A stretch of 64,000 nt of DNA from contig JAWKYG010000006.1 of assembly GCA_041396585.1 (NCBI GenBank), positions 225,480-289,479 on the forward strand, read 5' to 3'. The notes under the pieces were generated by a model. That model was not told the origin of the DNA. It did not search any database and worked only from the letters and a program-made list of their open reading frames with translations. The position numbers and the translations under genes are program-made. Positions 17,094-26,262 of this stretch are shown in pieces. Each line of letters begins with the position of its first letter. Position 1 is the stretch's first letter. The stretch comes from JAUIAI01 sp041396585. GTDB taxonomy: Bacteria; Pseudomonadota; Gammaproteobacteria; Burkholderiales; Burkholderiaceae_E.

Positions 17094-18013
17094 CGGCGCT
17101 CGAATGCCCGGATATAGTCGATCTCGAACCGACCTGGAAACGGGGTGCTGGCATCCGGATCCGGGATCCAGCCCGGATCGTGACTGCCCAGGGCGAGATT
17201 GGCCAGCAGATACATGGGTTCGTGCACACCATGATCACGCACCGACCACAGCCGCCGGCCATCGACGATGAAGCGGATCTCGCGCTCGGTCCACTCGCAG
17301 GCGAACACCTGCCAGCCGTCGGCCGCCACAGGCGCATGCAGCCAGCCGCTGCCTCGGCCGGCGCGGTCACCCGGCTTACGCACGCTGAAGTGCAACATGC
17401 CCGGCCGATCACCACTGGCCTCCATGATGTCGATCTCGGGCGGCCAGGTGTCACGCACCGGCAACATCCAGAAGGCCGGCCAGAACCCCCGCCCGCGAGG
17501 CAGACGGGCGCGCATCTCGAAGTAACCGTAGCGTTGCGCATGAGCGCGCTCGCTGCTGATGCAGCCCGAGCTGTAGCCCATGCCGTGCAGCGCCGCGCGC
17601 TGCGCCGCGTCGGCCAGTGGTCGGGCGATCAGGCTCAATGACGAGCCATCGAGCTCGAACGGCTCGATCCCCAGCGGGCGGCCGGCCAGCCCCGCATAGG
17701 CACGATCGACGTAGATCTGTTTTTCCTGATTGATGATGTCCTTGCGCGGCTGGCGCATCCGGCTTCGCCAGGCGGGCCGGCCGGGGACTGATGCGATCCC
17801 GTCCTCGTTGAACCGGCTCAGATCGCGATCATCGAACTCATCGACGAAGCTGGCCTGGTAGCGCGCGCTCAGCACAGCGGGCGCGACCGGCCGGGCAATG
17901 CCTTGGCGAGCCAGCGGCGTATCGGCGTGCGCCAGCGACGGCCCGATGCCAAGCATGCCCACAGCCCGCAGCCAGCGTCGCCGGGATGCCGCATAACCGT
18001 GCGCGGGATTCAT
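17090..18013 (-). CDS. Secreted GH16 family glycoside hydrolase
   Basis: The 307-aa protein has the GH16 catalytic motif EIDIME (Glu193 nucleophile, Asp195, Glu198 acid/base) within PPEIDIMEASG and the beta-jelly-roll signatures YFEMRARLP and RGFWPAFWMLP. The N-terminus (SRRRWLRAVGMLGIGPSLAHA) has the look of a twin-arginine or Sec signal peptide. ExoK/ExsH-like GH16 enzymes in EPS loci cut nascent beta-glucans or succinoglycan-like polymers and so set chain length; the substrate here is unknown. It is coupled by 4-base overlaps to both neighbours, epsG-like upstream and wzx downstream. Confidence 0.92.
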   Translation of the reverse strand: MNPAHGYAASRRRWLRAVGMLGIGPSLAHADTPLARQGIARPVAPAVLSARYQASFVDEFDDRDLSRFNEDGIASVPGRPAWRSRMRQPRKDIINQEKQIYVDRAYAGLAGRPLGIEPFELDGSSLSLIARPLADAAQRAALHGMGYSSGCISSERAHAQRYGYFEMRARLPRGRGFWPAFWMLPVRDTWPPEIDIMEASGDRPGMLHFSVRKPGDRAGRGSGWLHAPVAADGWQVFACEWTEREIRFIVDGRRLWSVRDHGVHEPMYLLANLALGSHDPGWIPDPDASTPFPGRFEIDYIRAFERR

Positions 18014-18942
18014 CCGTCGTTATAGACCACGCCCGGTACATGCACGCCGCTGGCAAGCAGGTCCTGACCCAGTCTGCGCAGAGGTTCGACCGCCGTCTGG
18101 TGGCTGCGCGCAACGATGATCGCGGCGCCGGCGACATCGGCCACCAGTTGGCCGTCGGCCGATTCACAGGCCGCACCGGTATCGATGATGATCATCGAGA
18201 AACGAGGGCTGAGATGCGCGAGCAGGCGTGCGAACACCGGCGTGCCGAGCAGCTCGGACGGATTCGGCGGGCGCGGCCCGGACGGCAGCACCGACAGGCC
18301 GGGCAGACCGGTGATCGACTTGATCGGCCGCTTGCTGCTGCGCCCGGCGAGGATGCCCGCCAGGCCGCGGCTGCGCGGCATCCGAAACAGCTTCTGAACC
18401 TGACCGCGACGAAGATCGGCATCGATCAGCAGCACGCGATCGCCGCGCTGCGCGAACACGGCCGCCAGATTCGCCGCCACATGGGTGCGTCCCTCGCCGT
18501 GGCCGACACCACAGACCGCAAGACAACGCCGGTGCGGTGCATTGAACCACTCGCGCGACAGGCGCCGGCGCAATCCACGCAGCTGCTCGACGAAGGGATG
18601 ACTCGGCCGGTGGGCCGCCACCATCGTCGGTGACAGCGACCGGGTCAGATCGGCAGACAGGAACGGCGCATTGAACTGCGCAGCGATCCCTTCATCGAGC
18701 TGGGCGCTGGTCACCAGCCCCATGTCGCGCGCGATCTCGCCGAACAGGCGTTCGTCCGCATCCTGGCGCTCGAGCACCGCATGCACCTCGGTGGGGGTCA
18801 TCGCGCCCATGCTGACCAGCATGGCGCCGATCGCGTGGCGATCCTCGTCGACCACCTTCGCCAACTCGCCGTCGGCGCTTTCATGGATCACGGTAACCGG
18901 GTGATCACCGCGATCGGGGTCGACTCGCTCTTCGATCTTCAT
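18010..18942 (-). CDS. EpsG-like chain-length ATPase (BY-kinase relative)
   Basis: About 310 aa from an ATG with GGAG six bases upstream. An N-terminal small domain (GAMLVSMGAMTP, GLVTSAQLDEGIAAQF) resembles the GspE N-terminal domain usual in EpsG proteins. The ParA/MinD-like part has a Walker A variant GHGEGRTHVAANLA in which Arg (about residue 152) replaces the standard Lys, a Walker A' LLIDADLRRGQ and Walker B MIIIDTG. No tyrosine-rich tail is present. It should act in the cytoplasm with the adjacent EpsF protein in controlling polymerisation and export. From memory the Arg variant is common in this subfamily, so it need not mean loss of activity. Confidence 0.82.
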   Translation of the reverse strand: MKIEERVDPDRGDHPVTVIHESADGELAKVVDEDRHAIGAMLVSMGAMTPTEVHAVLERQDADERLFGEIARDMGLVTSAQLDEGIAAQFNAPFLSADLTRSLSPTMVAAHRPSHPFVEQLRGLRRRLSREWFNAPHRRCLAVCGVGHGEGRTHVAANLAAVFAQRGDRVLLIDADLRRGQVQKLFRMPRSRGLAGILAGRSSKRPIKSITGLPGLSVLPSGPRPPNPSELLGTPVFARLLAHLSPRFSMIIIDTGAACESADGQLVADVAGAAIIVARSHQTAVEPLRRLGQDLLASGVHVPGVVYNDG

Positions 18943-19003
18943 CGGGTTCTCCATGGCGATGCGCTGCCCGAGACGGAAACCGGCGTCACGCCGTCGCACG
19001 CAT

Positions 19004-20434
19004 TCATGCCGGGCGCTTGCCGGGCAGGCGGACCAGGTCCACCAGAGCCGGCAGAGATCGCACGGCCCGGCCGCGGCTGCGCGCCCCGGGCTTGCCGGCC
19101 CGCGAGGACGGCAAGGTCGTGAGGACGGGCAAACCGAGGGTCTCGTCGATGACCTGCGCCGAGCGCACCATGGGTCGTGAGGACTCGCGGGCCAGGGCCG
19201 ATGCGATCCCGACCAGCGCGCCCAGGACCAGGCCGACCACCAGATTCAGCGCCGGTTTGGGTGAATCCGGCTTGATCGGCGCGACCGCCGGCGTGAGCAC
19301 CGACACATTGGTCTGGCGCAGCGTGCTCTCCAGCGCGGAGACCGCGCTGCGCTGAGCCACCAGCTCATACGCCTTCTGGGCCGCCTGCTCATCATTGCGC
19401 AGCAGATCGATCTGATCGCGATGCGTCTTCAGCGACAACACCTTGTCGCGCTGGGCGGCGAACTCGCGCTCGAGCGTGGCCACCTGCTCCTGAGACACCT
19501 TGTCGGCCACCTGCACGCTGCCGCGGCGGCGCTCGGTTTCCTGACGCAGCTGGCGGCTCAGGCTGTTCACCTGGGCCTGCTGTGCGCGGTACTGCGGATG
19601 CGCACTGCCCAGGCGCCCCTGGATCGCCGTGAACTCGGCCTGCGCGGCTGCGAGCCGGTCGCGCAGCTTCTGCACCACCGGGTCGGCGAGCACCTCCGGC
19701 AGGCTCTCCTGCCCCTGGCTGCCGCGGGCCCGTGCCCCGGCCGCCTGACTTTGCACCGCGGCCAGCTGTCGCGACAGTTCGGCCAGGCGCTCATTCTCCA
19801 CATCGAAGGTGTTCTCGACCTCGAGCACCCCGTGCCGCATCTGGTACTCGGACAATCGCTGCTTGGCGGCCGCCAGCCGCTGCATGGCCGTTTCGACACC
19901 GGCGGCGAAGAACTCGGCATTGGCCCGCGCCGGATCGGAGCGCAGCGCCAGCGCGGTCTGCAGATACGCATCGACGAACGCATTGGCCAGCGCCGCGGCC
20001 TCCTGCGGTGTGTTGGCGCGCATGCTCACGCGCACCAGGTTGCCCTTCGCATCCGCTTGCACATCGAGATCTTCGAGCAGCTGATTGGCCAGCCAGTTGA
20101 CCAGCTGGCCGTGCCCGCCCGTCGCCTTGCGCCATTGCGCCTGCGCGTCCGGATCCCGCTCCAGGCCGCGCGCGCGCACCACGGCTTCGGCCACGCGCAG
20201 GCTGGCGATCAGATCGGCCTGCGTGCTGACCTGGGCCGCCAGCGCCGCATGCGGGGCAGTGGCGCCGGACACCGCATCCGGGGCGCCGAGATCGACATAG
20301 ACCTCGGCGGTGGCGCGCCAGCTCTTGGGCAGCACCAGCGTGGCGACCAGCGCAATGGCCAGGCCGGCCAGGGCGGCGCCGGCGACCAGCCGATAGCGGG
20401 CCAGCAGGATTTGCAGGATCTGAGGCAGGCTCAT
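19004..20434 (-). CDS. EpsF-like chain-length determinant (PCP-2 family)
   Basis: The 476-aa protein has the Wzz/PCP topology: membrane segment at residues about 15-35, a large periplasmic domain with long alpha-helical, coiled-coil-like stretches (about 160-360, many Glu/Gln/Arg), a second membrane segment near 405-425 preceded by the PIKPDSPKPALN proline motif, and a short cytoplasmic tail. It would regulate chain length and pair with the EpsG-like ATPase 62 bases downstream. A GAGGG ribosome-binding site precedes the ATG. Locus 1 shows no OPX partner gene next to it. Confidence 0.88.
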   Translation of the reverse strand: MSLPQILQILLARYRLVAGAALAGLAIALVATLVLPKSWRATAEVYVDLGAPDAVSGATAPHAALAAQVSTQADLIASLRVAEAVVRARGLERDPDAQAQWRKATGGHGQLVNWLANQLLEDLDVQADAKGNLVRVSMRANTPQEAAALANAFVDAYLQTALALRSDPARANAEFFAAGVETAMQRLAAAKQRLSEYQMRHGVLEVENTFDVENERLAELSRQLAAVQSQAAGARARGSQGQESLPEVLADPVVQKLRDRLAAAQAEFTAIQGRLGSAHPQYRAQQAQVNSLSRQLRQETERRRGSVQVADKVSQEQVATLEREFAAQRDKVLSLKTHRDQIDLLRNDEQAAQKAYELVAQRSAVSALESTLRQTNVSVLTPAVAPIKPDSPKPALNLVVGLVLGALVGIASALARESSRPMVRSAQVIDETLGLPVLTTLPSSRAGKPGARSRGRAVRSLPALVDLVRLPGKRPA

Positions 20435-20511
20435 TGTTCACCCTCGGCTTCGATGGCGACATCTGCCCCGCGCGGGGACACCATGGCGCAATGGATCATG
20501 ATTGCCCAGGG

Positions 20512-22254
20512 TCATGCGCCCGCAGACTCCGAACTGACGAGACGCGGCTGTGGCCGGGTGGGCGGCTGCGCGGACCGGCAATCATGCGACGCCGACCGTT
20601 CGACGCGGGCAATCAGCAAACCGGGCGCATCGATCACGCGATTCAGCCACGGGGTGCATGGATCGCGATCGATCATGGTGTTCAGCGGATCGCGAAACAC
20701 CCAGGTCGGCATGCTGCGAAACGCCACCAGCCAGTGCACATCGTGGCGCAGTGCAAGCGCATGAATGCGCTCGGCGTCATAGGGGCGGCTCACATAGACC
20801 GGCAAAGGCACACCGACCATGGCGCCACCGGTGAGCAGCGACAGCCCATGGGGATGGGTGCTCATGACCACCTCGCCGGCCTCGGCCCGTCTGCGCAGCC
20901 AGCGCAGCGCATCCTCGTTGCCGACCGACTCCTCGAGCAGCGCCTCACGCATCTGCAGGGTGGGGGTTTCCAGCACACGTTGCAGGAACCCGGGCCACAA
21001 CAACAGCATCTGCGCGAGCGCCAAAGCCGGAATCCACGCGGCATGTCTGGCCAGCGCGCCCACCCGGACCGTGGCCAGCACCGGGACCAGGAGCAGCCCC
21101 GCAGCCAGCACATAGCGCATCTCGAGCACGTACACGGTCGAGTTCAGGGCGAGCACGATCAGCAGCAGCAGGTTGGCCGCGAAGCCGCTCAGACAGAAGA
21201 TTCGAACCGCCGGCCCGAGGCCGCCCGCATCCGCTGCCGGCGTGCTCTCACTTGCAAGCGATGCGCGCGCCGCGCACGCGCGCACTTGCTCGGCCCGCCC
21301 CCGCTGCGGCGCCAATCGTCGCCAGGCAAGCCAGGCCGCGGTCAGCGCGGCCAACACCGCGAGCAGGGTCAGCACCAGCAGTGCGGGCTCGCGCAGCACA
21401 TGCGGCACCCAGGTGATGCGGGCCGCGATCTCGGTCCAGGTCTGTCCGCGGCCCGAATGCGCACCGCCGCTGAGCGAGCCGCTGATCATCCAGTTGCGGG
21501 CGAACAGCGCGGCGAGCAGAAACACCGCGGGCAGACACACCGCCACACCCTGCCAGAAACCGCGCCGCCCGCCGATGGCTGCCCACACCGCCAGGCCGAC
21601 GGGCCCGAACAGGGCCACCGCCTGATAGCGCATGCTCAATGCGCCCGCCAGGGCCAGCCCCGCGAGCACCAGACCGGCCCGCCGATGACGCGGCTCATCC
21701 ACCCAGGCCATCGCACAGGCGATCAGCAGGGCGAAGGCCTGGTAGGGTGGGTCGGCCAGCCCCCGGGCCGCGCCCAGCCATGCCGGCACGAAGATCAACC
21801 AGGCGATGCCGACCATCCAGGCAATACGCGCCCCGGCCGGCGAGGTGCGCCCGATCAACCAGACCAGCAGACAGGCAGTGCCGACATGGGCGAGCAGGCC
21901 AAGCAGGATCAGGCTCTCGGCAAGATCCGACAGACCCAGTTGCGCGATCACGCCGGCCATCAGGGGCATGCCCGGTGGCCAGACGGTCTGGCGAGCGGGC
22001 ATCACCTGCTCGAGCTGGCTCTCGTAATACAGGATCGAGCTGGCCAGACCATCACCGGCGAGCCAGTGCCGGGCGGTACTGACGATCTGTGCGGCGTCGT
22101 CCTGCAGACTGTGCGCGCCACCGAGTGACAGCACGAGCCAGACCACGCCGGCGGCCACGATGGCCAGCAGGGTGACTCTCGCGATGGCGGTGATCGACGG
22201 CCGGTCGGATCCGACGGCGGTCCCGGCCCACTCGCCCAGACGGGCGGAGTTCAT
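20512..22254 (-). CDS. GT39-like polytopic membrane protein
   Basis: The 580-aa protein has about 10-11 hydrophobic segments and an early acidic motif in the first periplasmic loop (SLQDDAAQ), as in the PMT/ArnT-like GT-C superfamily; the loop also has ARQTVWPPGMP. Members use polyprenyl-phosphate sugars at the periplasmic face. The protein is related to the one at 41089-42837, which shares the DDAQ-like and VWPP(M/G)xP loop. The role could be side-branch addition or another membrane glycosyl transfer. It heads the minus-strand arm of locus 1, 78 bases before epsF. Confidence 0.7.
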   Translation of the reverse strand: MNSARLGEWAGTAVGSDRPSITAIARVTLLAIVAAGVVWLVLSLGGAHSLQDDAAQIVSTARHWLAGDGLASSILYYESQLEQVMPARQTVWPPGMPLMAGVIAQLGLSDLAESLILLGLLAHVGTACLLVWLIGRTSPAGARIAWMVGIAWLIFVPAWLGAARGLADPPYQAFALLIACAMAWVDEPRHRRAGLVLAGLALAGALSMRYQAVALFGPVGLAVWAAIGGRRGFWQGVAVCLPAVFLLAALFARNWMISGSLSGGAHSGRGQTWTEIAARITWVPHVLREPALLVLTLLAVLAALTAAWLAWRRLAPQRGRAEQVRACAARASLASESTPAADAGGLGPAVRIFCLSGFAANLLLLIVLALNSTVYVLEMRYVLAAGLLLVPVLATVRVGALARHAAWIPALALAQMLLLWPGFLQRVLETPTLQMREALLEESVGNEDALRWLRRRAEAGEVVMSTHPHGLSLLTGGAMVGVPLPVYVSRPYDAERIHALALRHDVHWLVAFRSMPTWVFRDPLNTMIDRDPCTPWLNRVIDAPGLLIARVERSASHDCRSAQPPTRPQPRLVSSESAGA

Positions 22255-22436
22255 CAAACGGGGCGTCCCATGGTGTTCGCAATCGGCGCCGATCCATAGA
22301 TGGCGGCGCTTCCAGCGTCCAAGTATTCGCAGTGTCCGCCACGGACGCGAGCCTCAGGGGCATCAACAGTCGGCACGGGCCGACGAGCCGTCGACCTCCG
22401 CGGTAGGATTGCAACCAGACGCTTTCCCCGCCGACG
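22255..22436. other. Divergent intergenic region between GT39-like gene and moeB
   Basis: A 182-base gap between divergent genes, presumably holding promoters for the locus-1 minus arm and for moeB. No strong consensus promoter was recognised. Confidence 0.3.
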
Positions 22437-23187
22437 ATGAACGACGAACAACTGCTGCGCTACAGCCGCCATATCCTGCTCGATGACATGGGCATCGCCG
22501 CGCAGGAGAAGATCCTGGCCGCGCGCGCCCTGATCATCGGCGCGGGCGGCCTGGGCTCGCCGGCGGCGCTGTATCTGGCCTCGGCCGGCATCGGTCACAT
22601 CGTGCTTGCCGACGGCGACACGGTCGATGCCACCAACCTGCAAAGACAGGTATTGCACGGCAACGCCCAGATCGGGCGTCCAAAGGCGGAATCGGGCCGC
22701 GAACGGATGCTCGCGATCAATCCGCAGATCACGGTCACGGCGCTGACCGCCCGCCTCGATGCCCACGCCCTGACTCACGAGGTGGCCGCGGCCGATGTGG
22801 TGCTCGATTGCAGTGACAACTTCGAGACCCGCCATGCGGTCAATCGCGCGTGCGTCGCGGCAAAGGTGCCGCTCGTCTCGGGCGCGGCCATCCGCTTCGA
22901 CGGCCAGCTGGCAGTATTCGATCCGCGACGCGCCGACTCACCGTGCTACCACTGTCTGTTTCCCGAGGCGCAAGACATCGAAGAGGTGCGCTGCGCGACC
23001 ATGGGTGTGTTTGCGCCCCTCACGGGCATCATCGGCACGATGCAGGCGGCCGAGGCACTGGAAGCTCGTGGGGGGATTCGGCCAGCCAGCGGTCGGCCGG
23101 CTGATGTTGCTGGATGCGCGCTCGCTCGCCTGGAGCACCATGACGGTGCCACGCGACCCGGGTTGCCCGGTCTGTCGGAACGCTTGA
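22437..23187 (+). CDS. MoeB/ThiF/HesA family adenylyltransferase (one frameshift)
   Basis: An E1-like enzyme that adenylates the C-terminal glycine of a ubiquitin-like sulfur carrier (MoaD or ThiS). Visible are the nucleotide-binding GAGGLG (residues 35-40), DGDTVDATNLQRQ, CSDNFETR, the VRCATMGVFAP segment with the candidate catalytic Cys and, at the C-terminus, the zinc-ligand pair CPVC. The frame breaks near 23060: the plain reading runs into EARGGIRP..., while homology continues one frame over as KLVGGFGQPAVGRLMLLDARS and ends CPVCRNA at 23187. An extra G in CTGGAAG is the simplest explanation. In betaproteobacteria this gene normally follows ctpA directly. Confidence 0.85.
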
Positions 23188-23364
23188 CTATGCCGGTGTC
23201 GTCGACGCACCGGATCGGAACAAACCACTAAAACAGTCGGTTTTGTCACCGCGGCGGACGAGCCTTCCATCGGTTGTTGTGCGCCCACCGTGCGGCTTTT
23301 AACAATTGCCTGCGCTCAGCTGTGCCATTCTGTCGCTCGGGCCGTTGGCGCGGCAAATTTTTGG

Positions 23365-23370
23365 TATAAA
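23365..23370 (+). promoter_or_regulatory. Possible -10 element ahead of EPS locus 2
   Basis: TATAAA in an unusually A/T-rich stretch (AAATTTTTGGTATAAA), 54 bases upstream of the first locus-2 gene. A TTGGCG is present but only 14 bases away, so spacing is poor. Confidence 0.3.
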
Positions 23371-23423
23371 GCCTTACTCCCATACGCCACGGTCTGACCG
23401 GATCTCCCCGTTCGCTCAGTGCC

Positions 23424-24551
23424 ATGACTCTCCCATCGGATGCGCTTATCTGGGCGGCGTTTTTCGTCGCTCTGTTCGTCACGCTTGGCGCAGTGCCCCT
23501 GTGTGCCCAACTCCTGGCCACGCTCGCGCACCGCCCGGCCGACGACCGCACGCTCGAAACCGCGGGCCTGGGCCTGTTCGTCGGCGTGGCGATCTCATCC
23601 TTCTATCTCGGCGTCTGGCCTGCCGGAGCCAAGGGTCTGGCCCTGTCCGCGCTGTTCGTGCTGATCGCGGGCACCGCGATCGATGTGCTCGAGCGGCACG
23701 GCCGCCTCGTACGTATCGATCTGCCGGTCAAGATCGCGCTGTCCGCGGTGGCGATCTGCGGCGTCTGGATTGATCTGAATCACTGGCCGGCCTGGCCCCT
23801 GGGCATGGCGCTGCTGATTGCTGCCGGCATCATGATGCTGGTCTCCATGTCGCGTATCGGCCATGACTACGAAGACGCGCATCCCGGGCTCACCATCTAC
23901 CTCACGATCACCCAGATGCTCGGCCTGCTGCTGCTGGGCTGGATCGGCAGCGAGAACGGCGTGATGAGCGCGCTGACCTTCTCGATCATCATCGGCATTG
24001 CGGTACCCATTGGTGGGGCGCTGCTGGCGGCCGCGTTCTACATGATCCGTGCGCCTTGGCGGCCCCGGCCGATGGTCTTCGCGGGTACGGGTGGGCACAT
24101 GATGCTTGCTGTCGGCTGCGTCTGGATGGCGCTGCTGCTGGCGCTGAGCTCGGCCGATGGCGCGCGCTCACCGGCAGCACTGGTCTGGGTGGTCGGCGTT
24201 CCGTTGTTCTATTTCGTGCGTCAACGCCTCGCGCTGCTGGTTTCAGGGCTGATCGCCCGGCGGGCGGATGGCGCGCCGATGCCCGTGCTCGCATGGCTGG
24301 ATCGCGAACTGGCCTTTCATATGTCGCCCTGGCTGCTTCCGCTGACGTCCCTGGGCATGGCGGTGGTCGGTGCCCTGGTGCTGTACTACGACGTCCGACA
24401 ACTGGTCAGCTGGCCGACATGGCTGGTGGCGATGGCCGGTTTCATCCTGCTTCCGGCGGCTTTACGTCACACCCCGCTGGCCAGGAGCGGCGTAATTTAC
24501 GAGGTCAAACCCAAGCTGCAAGTGGATACCTCGTCCAGCGCACTCCCCTGA
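23424..24551 (+). CDS. WecA/MraY-like membrane protein lacking catalytic motifs
   Basis: The 375-aa protein has about 10 membrane helices spaced as in polyprenyl-phosphate GlcNAc-1-phosphate transferases and the same length as the WecA-like protein encoded at 53052-54177. Aligned by eye, the active-copy motifs are lost: GGFDDM becomes GTAIDV (residues 83-88), NMSDGLDG becomes SMSRIGHD (141-148), FLGDGG becomes FAGTGG (219-224), and no HHxHH is present. It is therefore probably not a transferase. It is first in the XrtA core, 80 bases before the sugar-transferase gene, so a regulatory, scaffold or lipid-carrier role is conceivable. The family assignment is an inference from topology and residual motifs. 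Confidence 0.6.
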   Translation: MTLPSDALIWAAFFVALFVTLGAVPLCAQLLATLAHRPADDRTLETAGLGLFVGVAISSFYLGVWPAGAKGLALSALFVLIAGTAIDVLERHGRLVRIDLPVKIALSAVAICGVWIDLNHWPAWPLGMALLIAAGIMMLVSMSRIGHDYEDAHPGLTIYLTITQMLGLLLLGWIGSENGVMSALTFSIIIGIAVPIGGALLAAAFYMIRAPWRPRPMVFAGTGGHMMLAVGCVWMALLLALSSADGARSPAALVWVVGVPLFYFVRQRLALLVSGLIARRADGAPMPVLAWLDRELAFHMSPWLLPLTSLGMAVVGALVLYYDVRQLVSWPTWLVAMAGFILLPAALRHTPLARSGVIYEVKPKLQVDTSSSALP

Positions 24552-24631
24552 CGCTGCGGGCGGATCAAGCCTCACGGGCCCGCCGGCGACCCTTTACTGT
24601 CTGCCCCCTCCTCTGCCTCGAGACCCCCCGC

Positions 24632-25996
24632 GTGCGCGCGATCATCGACTATATCCGAGCAAGACTACAGCTGCTGCCCGTGGTGGAAGGGCTGGTCCTG
24701 TTCCTGTCGATGACCGCCGGCTATGAGTTGCGCCTGATCGACCAGGAAGGTGTTCTGCCCACCTTCCAGGGCCTGATCTTCGCGGCTCTGATGCTGTTCT
24801 CGATGACCGCGCTCGGCCTCTACCAGGAAAGAGACGATCCCTTTCGCCTGATCGCCCAGCGGGTGTTGATGGCCTATCTGATGTCGCTGGCACTGCTTGG
24901 CGTGCTCTTTTACTGGGTGCCCGAAGCACTGGTGGGCCGCGGCATCTTCGCGATCGCCTCGATGGTGGCGCTCAGTGGCATCCTGCTCGTGCGCTGGGTG
25001 GCCGACTACCAGACCCGCGTAACCTCGCCCTCGCGCCGCTTGCTGATCATCGGCACCCAGCAGGATGCCGATGACATCCTGCTGACGCTGCGCAAACACA
25101 ATTCGCGCACCAGCGGTCGCTTCGCCACGCTCGATCCTCTGCCCAGCCTCGTCCCGGAGCACGAATTCTCGCGTCTGCATGAACCACACGAGCTGATGAA
25201 GATCGTGCGCGAGCGTGGCTATACCGAGATCGTGGTCGGGTCGCACGACCAGCGAAAGTCGCCGATTCCGATGCGCAGCCTGCTCGAATGCCGGGTCCAC
25301 GGCATTCCGGTCTGGGATCTGGTTTCGTTCTTCGAGCGCGAGCTCGGCCTCGTGCGCCTGGGTAATCTGCGCGCCAGCTGGCTGGTGTTCGGGCCCGGAT
25401 TCGAGCAGAGCACCCTGCGCCGCACCGCAAAGCGTCTGTTCGATCTGATCGCGAGCATCGTGCTGCTGATCCTGACCGCACCGATCATGGCGCTGACCGC
25501 GTTGCTGATCATGATCGAAGACGGCCGGCCGGTGTTGTTCATCCAGGAGCGCTGCGGCCAGGGCGGCCAGCCGTTCCGGATCTACAAGTTTCGCTCGATG
25601 CGCCGCAAGCCCGTGGGCGCCGGCCCGAGTTGGGCCGCGCAAGATCAGGACCGGATCACGCGCGTGGGCCGGATCATCCGCAAGATCCGCGTCGATGAGC
25701 TGCCGCAGTTGTTCAATGTGCTGCTCGGCAACATGAGCTTCGTGGGCCCGCGACCGGAGCAGCCCTATTTCGTCGACAAGCTCGCCGAATCGATTCCGTT
25801 CTATGAATTGCGACACAACGTTAAACCGGGCATCACCGGCTGGGCACAGGTGTCGCTGCCTTATGCCGCATCGGTCGAAGAATCGCGCGAGAAGCTCGAA
25901 TATGACCTCTACTACGTGAAGAACCATTCCGTGGTCTTCGATCTGATCATCCTTTTCGAGACCGTGCAGGTGATCCTGCTGCGAAAAGGCAGTTGA
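24632..25996 (+). CDS. XrtA-associated EpsB-type sugar transferase
   Basis: About 454 aa from a GTG start; the frame is open far upstream without homology. Four N-terminal membrane segments, a CoA-binding-like domain (RRLLIIGTQQDAD), a fifth helix near 285 and a C-terminal bacterial sugar-transferase domain with IYKFRSM, DELPQLFNVLLGNMSFVGPRPEQP and PGITGWAQV. It matches the sugar transferases found at the head of exosortase-A EPS clusters (TIGR03013 type) and should load a hexose-1-phosphate onto undecaprenyl phosphate. It is a second priming enzyme distinct from the WcaJ-type protein of locus 1. Confidence 0.92.
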   Translation: MRAIIDYIRARLQLLPVVEGLVLFLSMTAGYELRLIDQEGVLPTFQGLIFAALMLFSMTALGLYQERDDPFRLIAQRVLMAYLMSLALLGVLFYWVPEALVGRGIFAIASMVALSGILLVRWVADYQTRVTSPSRRLLIIGTQQDADDILLTLRKHNSRTSGRFATLDPLPSLVPEHEFSRLHEPHELMKIVRERGYTEIVVGSHDQRKSPIPMRSLLECRVHGIPVWDLVSFFERELGLVRLGNLRASWLVFGPGFEQSTLRRTAKRLFDLIASIVLLILTAPIMALTALLIMIEDGRPVLFIQERCGQGGQPFRIYKFRSMRRKPVGAGPSWAAQDQDRITRVGRIIRKIRVDELPQLFNVLLGNMSFVGPRPEQPYFVDKLAESIPFYELRHNVKPGITGWAQVSLPYAASVEESREKLEYDLYYVKNHSVVFDLIILFETVQVILLRKGS

Positions 25997-26262
25997 AGAT
26001 CCATGGTTTTCATCGCAACGGTTGCCGGCCGACGGCCGGAATCGACCCCTCGCAGAGCAAGCGATTCTCCGGTCGGGCCGATCGTGCCTTTCGGCTTGCG
26101 GAGTCCTTGCGCAGTGATCGCACTTCATAGAATGGGAATCGGCCTGGATGGGGTTGGTGTCGGAACAAGCACCCGAAGGAAGCCGGCAACGTCTCTCTCC
26201 GGAAGTATCCGGCGAGTAGACTTGCGCGCACCAAAACCTCGATAACAGCCAAGGAGTTCAAC
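25997..26262. other. Leader region before the OPX gene
   Basis: This 266-base gap contains a perfect 6-bp-stem hairpin (CCGGCC-GAC-GGCCGG, 26025-26039) without a T run, and a TTGCGC/TAGAAT pair near 26110-26135 with 15-base spacing. Either a weak internal promoter or an attenuation structure is possible. No gene is visible. Confidence 0.35.

Noticed and set aside
20434..22128. 564-codon plus-strand open frame over the GT39-like gene
   Set aside because: It lies antisense to a clear membrane protein, and its own sequence (HQ-, RG-rich) has no homology signature.
26150..26175. Possible sigma-54 site before the OPX gene (TTGG ... AAGCA)
   Set aside because: The GG-GC spacing is 11 bases, so it does not fit the -24/-12 rule.
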